The translations under genes were made by a program, and so were the position numbers. A DNA stretch of 64,000 nt from Nocardia colli. GTDB lineage: Bacteria > Actinomycetota > Actinomycetes > Mycobacteriales > Mycobacteriaceae. Every line of letters starts with the position of its first letter. Positions within the stretch are counted from its first letter, which is position 1. The DNA is taken from positions 248,001-312,000 of the forward strand of contig NZ_VXLC01000008.1 of the NCBI RefSeq assembly GCF_008704205.1. The letters run 5' to 3'. The notes under the pieces are model-generated. The model was not told the DNA's origin. It worked only from the letters and a program-made list of their open reading frames with translations, and did no database searches. This document shows, one piece after another, positions 9,201-16,617 of the stretch.

Positions 9201-10956
9201 CCGCGGCGACAAGCTGAATCGCGGTCGCCACCACGGCGAACGCGAGCAGCACCGTCACCGCGGCCCCGCCCGCCACCGAGAGCACCAGCAGCCCGGCGAG
9301 CGCCACCACGGCCAGGATCACGCCACCCGCCAGACCGACCGCGCCGAACGCCACCAGGGCGACGGCCGCGAGCGCGATCAGGATCGGAATGGCGATCAGC
9401 CCGAACGGAGTCAGCAACGACAGCAACCCGACGCCGACGAACAGTGCGGCAGTAGCGAGTCCGGCCACGCCGAGTACTCCGAAGAAGGCGACGGCCGTGG
9501 CGACGAGACCGACCACGAGGAACGCGAGCGCACCGGTGAACAGCAGCGGCGCGACGACCAGTCCGAGAATCGGCACGAAGACCGTGGCCAGCAGCGCACC
9601 CACGGTCAGCACCGCGAAGCCGACCACGCTCAGCACCAGCCCACCGGCCAATGCCAGTACGGCAAGGGCGATTCCGCCGACGATGGCCACCGCGATCGCC
9701 GCGATCCCACCGACCAGGACGACCGGTGCCAGCACCGCGAACGCGACGAGCGCCACCGGAATCGCGATGAGCAGCACCGGGATAGCGATCACGGCGAGCA
9801 CGATCAGCACCGGAATCGCGAGCACCGCGAGGATGAGCCCCCCGACGATCAGCGCACCGATCACCAACGGGGCCAAGACAATCGCACCGAGCACCACCGC
9901 GCCGAGGGCGAGTACCGCGGCCACACCGATCCCGCCCGCGAACAACAGCGGCACGATCGCGAGCACCGCGACCAGCGGAATCGCGAGCAGCGGCAACGCC
10001 GCCGGATGCCTGGCGTCGGACACCAGTCCGCGCACGGCTTCACGGATCTGGGTGAATACCGCGCCGATCCCGGCAACCGGGTTCGAGGCCAGGGCGAGCA
10101 GCGGTGCGAGGAAGGCCAGCACCGGCCCCGCGCCCGCCAGCTGCGGCGCGAACAAGCCGATGATGGGTGCGGCAATCGCGAGCAGTCCGGGCGGCAGTTG
10201 CTGCGCCACCGGATCCTGTTGTCCCACAGCTGGAGTCAGCAGATCACGCAGTCCCTTGACCGGATCGGGTCCGTCCTTGGGGAACCCGAAGAGCGTGCGC
10301 GCCTGATCGATCAGGTCGTCGATGGCCGGCGTCGTGCCGCTGCGCCGGGTGCCGGCCAACTCGGTGGCCTGCTCGACGAAGGCGAGCAGGTCGTTGACCG
10401 GACCGCGCATCGGACCATCGGGAAAGGTCTTGTTTGCCCAGGTAGCGAGCTGATCGAGCGGCATCCCCGAGCCGGCGATTTGCGCGACGGTAGCCGCGAG
10501 ATCGGCGACGGGTGCGGGAACCCGGCCTGCCACCTCGTTGGCGACCGCAGCGGGCGCACTCTGACCACCCGCACCGGAACCACCAAACCAGGACTCCGGC
10601 GCGGGCGGCGCGCCGCCCGCGCGATAGGTGTCGATCGCCGAGTTCACCTGATCGCCGAACGGTGTGTTCGCACTCGCCGCGCTCGCCGCACCGAGCGCGT
10701 TGTTCAGCGCATCCTGCTGCCCCGGGTCGAGTACCTGTCCCGCGACATCGCCCGCGCCGGACAGCATGCCGTTGAGATCGGCGGGCGGCGGCGGCAAGTC
10801 GATGTCGGCGGAGGCGTGACCCGCGCCGATCATGGCGGTCGCCATGGAGGCGAACGTGGCCGCGGCATACATCCCGCGCCGGGACTTCTCCACGCTCTTG
10901 CGGTGTTTGGCCGATGCTTTGGTTTCGCGCTGACGTTCCTTGGTGACTACACGCAT
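6298..10956 (-). CDS. Giant uncharged hydrophobic repeat protein, exported
   Basis: The 1552-residue product has three parts. Residues 1-50 form a long basic n-region and hydrophobic core ending GHASA, a secretion signal. Residues 51 to about 315 are soluble, Pro/Ala/Gly-rich and moderately charged. From residue 317 to about 1465 the chain is almost purely Ala, Leu, Val, Ile, Gly, Pro and Phe. The only charged residues I find there are Asp993, Lys1290, Glu1390 and Lys1393, and residues 317-992 contain none. The later part repeats GALALLALPVLLAGGALAAL-type units every 28 residues and LPVLALLALPVLGLAAL-type units every 24. A charged tail of about 85 residues closes it. GGAGAGG precedes the ATG. 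It may be a many-pass membrane protein or a self-assembling wall or envelope polymer. No known family is recognised. Confidence 0.8.
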   Translation of the reverse strand: MRVVTKERQRETKASAKHRKSVEKSRRGMYAAATFASMATAMIGAGHASADIDLPPPPADLNGMLSGAGDVAGQVLDPGQQDALNNALGAASAASANTPFGDQVNSAIDTYRAGGAPPAPESWFGGSGAGGQSAPAAVANEVAGRVPAPVADLAATVAQIAGSGMPLDQLATWANKTFPDGPMRGPVNDLLAFVEQATELAGTRRSGTTPAIDDLIDQARTLFGFPKDGPDPVKGLRDLLTPAVGQQDPVAQQLPPGLLAIAAPIIGLFAPQLAGAGPVLAFLAPLLALASNPVAGIGAVFTQIREAVRGLVSDARHPAALPLLAIPLVAVLAIVPLLFAGGIGVAAVLALGAVVLGAIVLAPLVIGALIVGGLILAVLAIPVLIVLAVIAIPVLLIAIPVALVAFAVLAPVVLVGGIAAIAVAIVGGIALAVLALAGGLVLSVVGFAVLTVGALLATVFVPILGLVVAPLLFTGALAFLVVGLVATAVAFFGVLGVAGLATAALFVGVGLLSLLTPFGLIAIPILIALAAVALVAFGAVGLAGGVILAVVALAGLLVLSVAGGAAVTVLLAFAVVATAIQLVAAAVFWAGLAAAGIVFAALGAVGVALAVVGGLLATLALVFAVPVLGPLLAPLLFIGLVAIPAAIGLAVLFGGFGLIAFSVFALTGTALLAIAALAGATLLATLVFMVTMPYAIPIILIAALAFSIITGAGIGVVAAAFTVVTWIGGGAIVLGLLAFALAVVATVFAGGLVVSVLSFVMLALTALALIVINPPLALIALPLLFGGVLLGTFATLGTVAVVSTLLGGFVAALGLGLVASWVFFGVLALGVFVAASALFPPLLLVSVPLAAAAFAVMAVLALATLAVGGVGLGAILLAGGLIAAVLAVVAVIATAAVGVIGFALAAVLTLPFLIFGPFAVVVSTALSPIIALALLAVWSPILAAGLVVAALGAGIGLLGLVGLPVLAAIIGVSLVAITTALAVTLFLGSLLLDFATLGLAAAVLAPLVALAGLGALALLALPVLALLAAPVLGLAAFGVLAALALPVLALLALPVLGLAALGALALVALPVLAVVALPVLGLAALGVLAAVAIPVIAVLALPVLALLALVAIPLLALAGLAALGATFVAGAVAGATALAVAVLGALAIGAPLALLVIVPLLALAAAGALALLALPVLLIGGALAAVVGVPLAALGALALLALPIVLIGGALVGLAALIGVPLAAVGAIALLAIPVLLVGGALAALVGIPLAALTLPVLLVGGALAALVGVPVLLIGGGLAALAAAFIAVKLLICLPLTLGAIALLALPALLAGGALAALVGIPLAVVGALALLALPVLLAGGALAALIGVPLAIAGALALLALPVLLAGGAFAAVIGLPLAGLGLFALVEIPKLLLGWALAAGAATLLAPFAAVGVAALVAAPVVGFAGLVGAPLAAVGAAALAAVALAVAVLLTPGARVGIISGIRAALDRNGPLGASGGGAAAAGTQFLDDIPDDPTLEQLAASLQQLLAPLPSQPAPAPVAFADLPYTGKGAAEAVAHDRASRLVSVSL
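6800..7480. repeat. 84-bp tandem coding repeats
   Basis: Within the giant gene, units of 84 bp recur. The ACCGGAAG-like core appears at 6863, 6947 and 7031, and degenerate copies continue to about 7480. Each unit encodes 28 residues with a hydrophobic helix, LPVLL-AGG and a second short helix ending in G(V/I)PLA. The copies have diverged at DNA level, suggesting old duplications with some gene conversion. Confidence 0.7.
7640..7900. repeat. 72-bp tandem coding repeats
   Basis: A second repeat family in the same gene has a 72-bp period: ACCGGCA cores stand at 7721 and 7793, with related copies around them. Each unit encodes 24 residues of the LPVLALLALPVLGLAALG type. The period differs from the 84-bp block downstream in the gene, so the protein grew by at least two separate repeat expansions. 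Confidence 0.65.
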
Positions 10957-11080
10957 TTATGGAGCCTCTCCGTGAACCTGTCCGAGGACGTGCTGGTCAA
11001 CGATGCGCACGTGGCCCTGTAGTCGAGAGTTCGCGGGCTCCGGCGCGGAAGGCGATATCGGGGTCAAAGCCCCGCCCGGG

Positions 11081-11425
11081 TCAGACCGGACCGGTTTCGG
11101 CCGGGGCGCAATTCGCCCTGGACCATCCGCCACCGGTGCCGATGGTGGTGCCGATATGGGTGTGGGGCAGGCCGAGCAGGTCGCGGCAGCGGATGAAGGC
11201 GTGCTCACCGACACCGGCGCCGGGGTCACAGGTGATCGTCAGTTCATTGGGAACCGAGGAATCCGTGACGCATCCGGACAGGTCCGGGTCCGCGACTGCC
11301 GGGCCGGTTCCGGCGAACCATCCGCCGGCCAGCACTGTGCACAACACCAGCAGCGCGGCCGGGAAGGTACGGCTCGGCCGCACCAGCCTTTGCTGAACGT
11401 TTGCTAGATGTGCCATGCGCTCCAT
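11081..11425 (-). CDS. Small secreted cysteine-containing protein
   Basis: The 114-residue product has a type I signal (hydrophobic stretch AALLVLCTVLAGGWFAG, probable cut after AVA at residue 45). The mature part is about 69 residues and holds four cysteines (LSGC, ITC, IRC, ANC), enough for two disulfides. The family is not recognised. A second ATG at 11416, three codons in, has GGAG just upstream and could be the true start. It lies 124 bases upstream of the giant-protein gene on the same strand, so the two may share a transcript. Confidence 0.65.
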   Translation of the reverse strand: MERMAHLANVQQRLVRPSRTFPAALLVLCTVLAGGWFAGTGPAVADPDLSGCVTDSSVPNELTITCDPGAGVGEHAFIRCRDLLGLPHTHIGTTIGTGGGWSRANCAPAETGPV

Positions 11426-11663
11426 GGTTCGCGCCTGGCGGAATCTCAGTCAACATAACGGAGATCACCATTGGTTATTCACCCAGGTCAATCGGCGCTT
11501 TTTGGTTCAAGAAGGACGCCGCACGTCAGGGAAGCGTAAACAGTTGTGTACGCGCTTTCTTATTCGGTCTATCATTCGGATCTCAAACTGGACGCACGAC
11601 CAGTTAAATACTGCACACCGTTACGGCCATCGTAAACCGCAGGCCAGCACCAGTTTCGAAGCA
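11426..11663. other. Intergenic region without a gene
   Basis: These 238 bases are more AT-rich than their surroundings and separate the secreted-protein gene from the 3' end of the amine oxidase gene. I see no credible reading frame, strong palindrome or RNA gene here. It probably carries the promoter of the leftward secreted-protein/giant-protein cluster. Confidence 0.5.
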
Positions 11664-13019
11664 TTACCCCACTGCGGTCACGCGGTATTCGGCAAGCACC
11701 TCGGCGGCCGCCCGCTCGCCGGAACGGATGGCCCCCTCGATATAACCCGTCCATTCCGTGGCAGTTTCGCTCCCCGCCCAATGAATCGCGCCGATCGGCT
11801 GACGCAGCGCCGAACCGATACTGGTCAGCACACCCGGCGGGAAAAACGCGCCGTAACCGCCGCGGGTGTAGGGATCGTCGGCCCAGACCTTCTCGCGGAA
11901 ATCGATCGGATCGCGCGCCGCATAACCGAAGGCGCGCACGAGCGAGCCGATGATCATGGCCCGGCGTTCGCCGGCGGACAGTGCGGCCAGCCGATGGGCC
12001 GCGCGGCCGGGGACGAGAGCGCCGAGGCAGCCCGGTCCGCCGGGGCGGGTGGCGTCGAAGGTGACCGGAACCGGATCGTGCAGGTTCAACGCCTGCCCGG
12101 TTAGTCGGTCGTCACGCCAGAAGGGCCGCTCGTAGACGGCGAACGCCTTCAACACCGAGCCCATCGGCATCCGCTGGGTCAGATGATCACGCGCGGCAGG
12201 CAAGGGCGGGTCGTAGGCGATCCGGCCGGCCAGCGCGGGCGGCAGTGCGACGATCACCTGCGCGGCGCGCACCTCACCGAATTCGCCGCGCACCGAAAGG
12301 CCTTCCGCCACTTGCTGAATTGCCGCGACCGGAGCATTCAAGCGCAGCGCGTCACCCAATTCGGCGGCGATGGCGCGGGCCGGTCCGTCGGCGCCGTCGA
12401 CGAACAACCGGGTAACCGTCTCGGCCGTCACTCCCGCCTCGACGCCGCCCGCGGCACGAATAGTGGTGAGCAGCGCCAGCATCGAGACGCTGCCGACATC
12501 GACGCACAACTCCTCCCCGATCATCACCTCGGCGAGATGCCTGGCCCGGCGCTCGGGCAGGTTGCGGCGCAGCCAGGTCGCCGCGGTCATCGCGTCGAGC
12601 CGATCGGCGCCCGGCGTGGCCCACGGCCGGGCCAGGTCGATGCGCGCGGCCAGCCGCTCGATCCGCCACATCGCCTGCGCGAGCACGACCAGTACGAGCG
12701 GCGGCAGCGGCGGGCGCGCACCGGCGAACGGCCGTCGGACCGCGCCCTCGACCAGCAGATTCGCGCCGTCCGCGGGTGCCGCGTACGTTTCGGCGCCATA
12801 CTCCTGCGCCAGCGCGGCAAACCGGGTGTGACCACCGGAGATCCACTGAGCGCCGAGGTCGACGGCCCAGTCGTCGCCGATCCGCTCGGTCAGTGCCCGC
12901 CCGCCGACCCGGCCGGCGGCCTCGAGCACGACGATCTCGCGTCCGGCCGCCCGCAATGCCCGCGCCGCGGACAGTCCCGCATATCCGGCACCGACGACAA
13001 CCACGTCCGCGTGGTCCAT
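11664..13019 (-). CDS. Flavin-dependent amine oxidase
   Basis: This 451-residue FAD enzyme of the monoamine oxidase family has the N-terminal dinucleotide fold VVVGAGYAGLSAARAL. It is followed by EAAGRVGGRAL, the GG-doublet motif of amine oxidases. The C-terminal FAD-contact region IHWAGSETATEWTGYIEGA is intact. The family oxidises amines to imines with release of ammonia and hydrogen peroxide. No signal peptide is present, so it acts in the cytoplasm. Its neighbours do not point to a substrate. Confidence 0.9.
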   Translation of the reverse strand: MDHADVVVVGAGYAGLSAARALRAAGREIVVLEAAGRVGGRALTERIGDDWAVDLGAQWISGGHTRFAALAQEYGAETYAAPADGANLLVEGAVRRPFAGARPPLPPLVLVVLAQAMWRIERLAARIDLARPWATPGADRLDAMTAATWLRRNLPERRARHLAEVMIGEELCVDVGSVSMLALLTTIRAAGGVEAGVTAETVTRLFVDGADGPARAIAAELGDALRLNAPVAAIQQVAEGLSVRGEFGEVRAAQVIVALPPALAGRIAYDPPLPAARDHLTQRMPMGSVLKAFAVYERPFWRDDRLTGQALNLHDPVPVTFDATRPGGPGCLGALVPGRAAHRLAALSAGERRAMIIGSLVRAFGYAARDPIDFREKVWADDPYTRGGYGAFFPPGVLTSIGSALRQPIGAIHWAGSETATEWTGYIEGAIRSGERAAAEVLAEYRVTAVG

Positions 13020-13131
13020 GCCGGCCTCCCGTCACTACACCGTTGGACACCACTGTTGATCACCGTCCGCCGATGCGCAACCGCTCGACGTGTCCGAATT
13101 GCCGGACACGATGTCGCGGTGCCGGATCCAG

Positions 13132-13365
13132 TCAGCACGGAAGCAGCCGGGCGACCGGCTCGACCGGCGGCCGCACTATCTGCTCGACCGGCGGCGGCAG
13201 GTGGCGCCGGAATGGCTCGACCGGGTTCGGGCTGCGGCGCAATGGACACTGGAGTCTGCTGCGGCGGATTCTGCTGCGGCGGTGGAATATTGCCGCGCGG
13301 AGGTTGCCATTGCGGTCGACGCCACCGCGATTGAACCCGTAACAGTCGAATCCCCGTGCGGTCAC
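13132..13365 (-). CDS. Possible small protein with Asn/Asp-Arg-Gly repeats
   Basis: This 77-residue frame starts at a GTG (13365) and has clearly higher GC at third positions than the competing longer frames on either strand. Its N-terminus, FDCYGFNRGGVDRNG, resembles the short repeated aromatic/Asp-Arg-Gly motif seen in some actinobacterial cell-surface proteins. The C-terminus repeats PPVEQIVRPPVEPVARLLP. There is no convincing ribosome site, and it could be the 3' remnant of a longer gene. Low certainty. Confidence 0.35.
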   Translation of the reverse strand: MTARGFDCYGFNRGGVDRNGNLRAAIFHRRSRIRRSRLQCPLRRSPNPVEPFRRHLPPPVEQIVRPPVEPVARLLPC

Positions 13366-13671
13366 AATTCCCGTGGAGGACCGTCATTCACGACCCACGC
13401 AGACACCGAATATCGAACCATTTTCAGTCAAATCATGCTGCGCAGCAGATACTTTCATCGATCCGGCAACTGCGACCCAACTCAGCTTCCCACGCGAGGC
13501 ATCGCAAGATGGAAGTCATGCATGCCGCAACATAAATGACATAACTCTGGGCTACATAACAATTGAGCATCTTCATCCACGACTTTCGACTTGCATACAT
13601 AGCGATGCGGTGATGCGAAACTCCTGTGCTAATTTCCGATCGGCCATAACCTCCGCGAACGGAAAGGCGCG
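13366..13671. other. AT-richer intergenic stretch
   Basis: These 306 bases upstream of the CPBP-like gene have lower GC content than the rest of the window. Short open frames exist on both strands, but none has actinobacterial codon usage. I see no RNA gene. The last bases carry GGAAAGG, the ribosome site of the gene starting at 13672. Confidence 0.45.
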
Positions 13672-14463
13672 ATGACTTCACCTTCCTGGGCGGTCAAAGC
13701 CTGGATTCTGCAAATCGCCGCCTTTATCCTGACCTTCGGCGCACCCACCGTTGTTGCCGTCGTCCTGCTGATCACCCGAACCGACCCCGACTGGACCGGC
13801 TTCCCTGCCCACGCCTACCGCATCGCAGGCTGGACGGCCTTTCCCTTTGCCGCACTCGCACTCTGGGCCGCACATCGATGGCTGGGCCTGACCGCGGCCG
13901 AACTCGGTCTGCGCGCAGGTCGACCCGTCCGTGCCGGTTTCTTCGGCGCGATGGGCGCCGGCTACCTCACCATGTGGCTCGGCCTGGTCGGCCTCGGCTT
14001 CTTCCCCGACTGGGTCACCGGCGCCGACGGCAGCCCGATCGGCGCCATGTCCGCGTGGGACGGCGTGGCCTGGAGTGCGCGCGCCGGATTGGTCGAGGAG
14101 ACCATGCTGCTCGCCTTGCCGATGGCCATCATGCTGCGCCTGCGCTGGTCCTGGCCCGCGCAACTGGCGGTGCTCATGGCGCTGCGGCTTCCGTTCCATC
14201 TCTACTACGGCCCCGCCGCGCTACTGATGGTCGCGGTCTGGTGTGCGCTGCTGCGCTACGCCTACCTCCGCGTGCAGTTGATCTGGCCGTTCATCGCGGC
14301 CCACGTCCTCTACGACCTGAACGTCGCCGTCGTCCCGCTGGGTCCGCTGCGCGCGGTGATCACCCTCGCGATGCTGGTCCTGGGCGTCCTCGCCTTCGCG
14401 TCCTGGTGGCGCGAGCGCGGGCGACACTCGGAACAGATTTGCTCGCCGATTGCCATCAAATGA
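13672..14463 (+). CDS. CPBP-like intramembrane protein
   Basis: This 263-residue protein has about seven membrane segments. It carries parts of the CPBP (Abi) intramembrane protease signature. The paired glutamates are Glu142-Glu143 in LVEETM, a histidine stands at 176 (LPFHLYYG), and the last motif AAHVLYD has the spacing HxxxD. The arginine normally closing EExxxR is leucine here and the phenylalanine before the second histidine is displaced, so activity is uncertain. GGAAAGG precedes the ATG. It ends 12 bases before the DUF2252 gene and may be co-transcribed with it. Confidence 0.65.
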   Translation: MTSPSWAVKAWILQIAAFILTFGAPTVVAVVLLITRTDPDWTGFPAHAYRIAGWTAFPFAALALWAAHRWLGLTAAELGLRAGRPVRAGFFGAMGAGYLTMWLGLVGLGFFPDWVTGADGSPIGAMSAWDGVAWSARAGLVEETMLLALPMAIMLRLRWSWPAQLAVLMALRLPFHLYYGPAALLMVAVWCALLRYAYLRVQLIWPFIAAHVLYDLNVAVVPLGPLRAVITLAMLVLGVLAFASWWRERGRHSEQICSPIAIK

Positions 14464-14475
14464 CAAACTGTCCCG

Positions 14476-15837
14476 ATGACGGACACCTTGGCGATCGTGG
14501 AACGCGGCGCGGCCGAACAGGGCCGCCGGGCGCGCAAACGGGTCGGACGGCGGTCGCTGGGGGTGTGGGAGCCGCCTGCCGACCGCGCCGACCCGATCGC
14601 CATCCTCGAACGCCAGGCGAAGACGCGGGTGCCCGAGCTGGTACCCATCCGATACGCGCGGATGGCCGCGGGCCAGTTCTCGTTCCTGCGCGGCGCGCCC
14701 GCGATCATGGCCGCCGATCTGGCCGCCTCCCCCAACACGGGTCTGACCGTCCAGCTGTGCGGTGACGCGCATCTGTCCAACTTCGGCCTGTTCGCCTCCC
14801 CCGAACGCGCGCTCGTCTTCGACCTGAACGATTTCGACGAGACCCTGCCCGGTCCGTTCGAATGGGACGTCAAGCGCCTCGCGGCCAGCATCGCGGTCGC
14901 CGCCCGCGCCAACGGTTTCGCCGACACCGACGCCGAAACCGCGGTCGGCGCGGCCGCTCAGGCCTATCGCGACGCGATGACCCGGCTGGCCGGACTCGGC
15001 GAACTGGCCGTCTGGTACGAAAAGATCGACGCCGACCAATTGGCCGCGCTCGCCCCGAAACCCAAGCGCCGCAAGGGCGTCGAGCAAGCGCTCGCCGAGG
15101 CGCGGTCGCGCACCAACCTGCAGGCCCTGGAGAAGCTGACCGAGCCGGACGCCGACGGCATCCCGCGCATCCGGCACCGCCCGCCACTGCTGATCCCGAT
15201 CGGCGAGTTCGACGCCGCCACCATCCAGCGCGTGTTCAGCGACTACCGCCGCACCCTGGCCGAGGAACGCCGGGTGCTGCTCGACCGGCACGAGATGCTC
15301 GATCTGGCCATCAAGGTGGTCGGCGTCGGCAGCGTCGGCACCCGCTGCTTCATCGCGCTGCTCGCCGGGCGGATGAGCGGCAGCCCGCTGTTCTTGCAGG
15401 TGAAGGAGGCCGAACAGTCGGTACTCGCGCCGCACACCGCGGCGAGCAAGTTCCGCAACCAAGGGCATCGGGTCGTGCACGGGCAGCGACTCACCCAGGC
15501 CGCGAGCGACATCTTCCTCGGCTGGGCGGCCGGGCCGGACGGGCGGCACTACTACTGGCGCCAGCTGCGCGACATGAAGGGCTCCGTGGCCATCGAGGAG
15601 ATGTCGCGGTCCTACCTGCGCGATTATGCGGCGCTGTGCGGCCACACCCTGGCCCGCGCGCACGCGCGATCCGGGGACCGCGTCGCCATCGCCTCGTATC
15701 TCGGCTCGGGCGACACCTTCGACCGGGCGATGATCGACTTCGCCGTCGCCTACGCCGATCAAACCGACCTCGACTACGAAAAGCTGCTCGCCGCAATTGA
15801 TTCCGGGCGAATCGTGCCGGCGGAGAAGGCGTACTGA
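14476..15837 (+). CDS. DUF2252 family protein
   Basis: This 453-residue cytoplasmic protein has the features of the DUF2252 family: the FLRGAP stretch, LCGDAHLSNFG near residue 95 and FDLNDFDETLPGPFEWD near residue 116. The last part resembles aminoglycoside-phosphotransferase or kinase-like folds, with the Asp and His residues placed like a catalytic loop. The biological function of the family is not known. The gene follows the CPBP-like gene and converges with the CGNR gene, leaving only two bases between stops. Confidence 0.85.
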   Translation: MTDTLAIVERGAAEQGRRARKRVGRRSLGVWEPPADRADPIAILERQAKTRVPELVPIRYARMAAGQFSFLRGAPAIMAADLAASPNTGLTVQLCGDAHLSNFGLFASPERALVFDLNDFDETLPGPFEWDVKRLAASIAVAARANGFADTDAETAVGAAAQAYRDAMTRLAGLGELAVWYEKIDADQLAALAPKPKRRKGVEQALAEARSRTNLQALEKLTEPDADGIPRIRHRPPLLIPIGEFDAATIQRVFSDYRRTLAEERRVLLDRHEMLDLAIKVVGVGSVGTRCFIALLAGRMSGSPLFLQVKEAEQSVLAPHTAASKFRNQGHRVVHGQRLTQAASDIFLGWAAGPDGRHYYWRQLRDMKGSVAIEEMSRSYLRDYAALCGHTLARAHARSGDRVAIASYLGSGDTFDRAMIDFAVAYADQTDLDYEKLLAAIDSGRIVPAEKAY

Positions 15838-15839
15838 GC

Positions 15840-16340
15840 TCAGCCGGCGCGCCGGGACCGATGCTCGGCCACGTGCACCCGGTTCGAGCACCGCGCCGAA
15901 CAGAACCGGCGCCTGCCGTTGCGCGAGGTGTCGACGAAGACGTCGTCGCACCCGTCGCGCGCGCAGCGGCCGATGCGATTCGGGTCGTCGCAGAACAGCG
16001 TGGCCAAACCGACCGCCGTGTACGCCTTGACCCGCTCGTCGACCGGTGCGGTCTCCTGCGCGAAGTGCAGGTGCGGCAGCCGGTCGTCGTGCGTCGAGAT
16101 ATAGGGCTGACTGGTCGTTTTCGCGAGCAACGCGTTGAGCCGGCGCACGGTCGGATCGTCGAACACCGCGCTGAGCTCGCCGATCCACCGGCGCAGTTCC
16201 GCGTCCTGCGCGGGCTTGAGGGTACCGAGCGGTTTGTAATCTGCGGCAGCGAGTAACTCCCGCAAATCCTCGTCCGGACCCGCGTTCACCAGCCGGGCGG
16301 CGAGTTCGGCCGCCGCGCCACCGTAAGGGTTGAAATGCAC
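15840..16340 (-). CDS. CGNR zinc-finger regulator
   Basis: This 166-residue protein has an N-terminal ABATE-like region and a C-terminal CGNR-type zinc finger. The finger reads CARDGCDDVFVDTSRNGRR followed by FCSARCSNRVHVAEHR, with four cysteines and the conserved Cys-(Ser)-Asn-Arg turn. Such proteins are probable DNA-binding regulators in actinobacteria. It is divergent from a small zinc-ribbon gene (start 16366), with a 25-base gap between the two starts. Confidence 0.85.
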   Translation of the reverse strand: MHFNPYGGAAAELAARLVNAGPDEDLRELLAAADYKPLGTLKPAQDAELRRWIGELSAVFDDPTVRRLNALLAKTTSQPYISTHDDRLPHLHFAQETAPVDERVKAYTAVGLATLFCDDPNRIGRCARDGCDDVFVDTSRNGRRRFCSARCSNRVHVAEHRSRRAG

Positions 16341-16365
16341 TGACTCATTACATCAGGCTGGGGCA

Positions 16366-16581
16366 ATGGACCTGACCTGCCCCTCCTGTTCCTGGCCGTC
16401 GCCCACGGTCGTGTCCGCCCACGGCAACGTCCGCTACCTGCGCTGCCTCTGTGGTCAGTGGCTGATCGCCGAACATGGTCTCGTTGTGGCAACGACCGGA
16501 AACAGCTCGTTCGGTATGCGCGATACACCACACAGAGGCGATGAGCCCGAAAGGCCGTGCGGGGCCCGTTATTCGGGCTAG
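16366..16581 (+). CDS. Small zinc-ribbon protein
   Basis: This is a 71-residue protein starting MDLTCPSC. It has a CPSC knuckle and a second pair in LRCLCG, consistent with one bound zinc. Beyond that no domain is seen, and the C-terminus is probably disordered. The ATG at 16366 is preferred over an in-frame start at 16330 because it places the first CxxC at residue 5 and avoids overlap with the divergent CGNR gene. The function is unknown. Confidence 0.55.
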   Translation: MDLTCPSCSWPSPTVVSAHGNVRYLRCLCGQWLIAEHGLVVATTGNSSFGMRDTPHRGDEPERPCGARYSG

Positions 16582-16617
16582 CCTCGATGGGCAGTCTCAT
16601 GTGGAGGGTATTTCGAC

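Noticed and set aside
6476..9217. 913-codon open frame on the plus strand opposite the giant gene, rich in Ala, Thr, Ser and Pro
   Set aside because: It is the antisense shadow of the Ala/Val/Leu/Gly repeats: the GC-rich third positions of the minus-strand gene keep this frame free of stops. It has no signal, domain or ribosome site.
12890..13387. 165-codon minus-strand frame with a Pro/Gln-rich N-terminus
   Set aside because: It runs into the amine oxidase gene in the wrong frame and its third-position GC is low compared with the overlapping 77-residue frame.
13090..13539. 149-codon plus-strand frame in the amine oxidase upstream region
   Set aside because: No ribosome site or recognisable domain, and the composition changes abruptly along its length. 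The minus-strand 77-residue frame has better codon use.
14221..16188. 655-codon minus-strand open frame
   Set aside because: It is antisense to the DUF2252 gene and crosses the CGNR gene in the wrong frame; no motif is seen.
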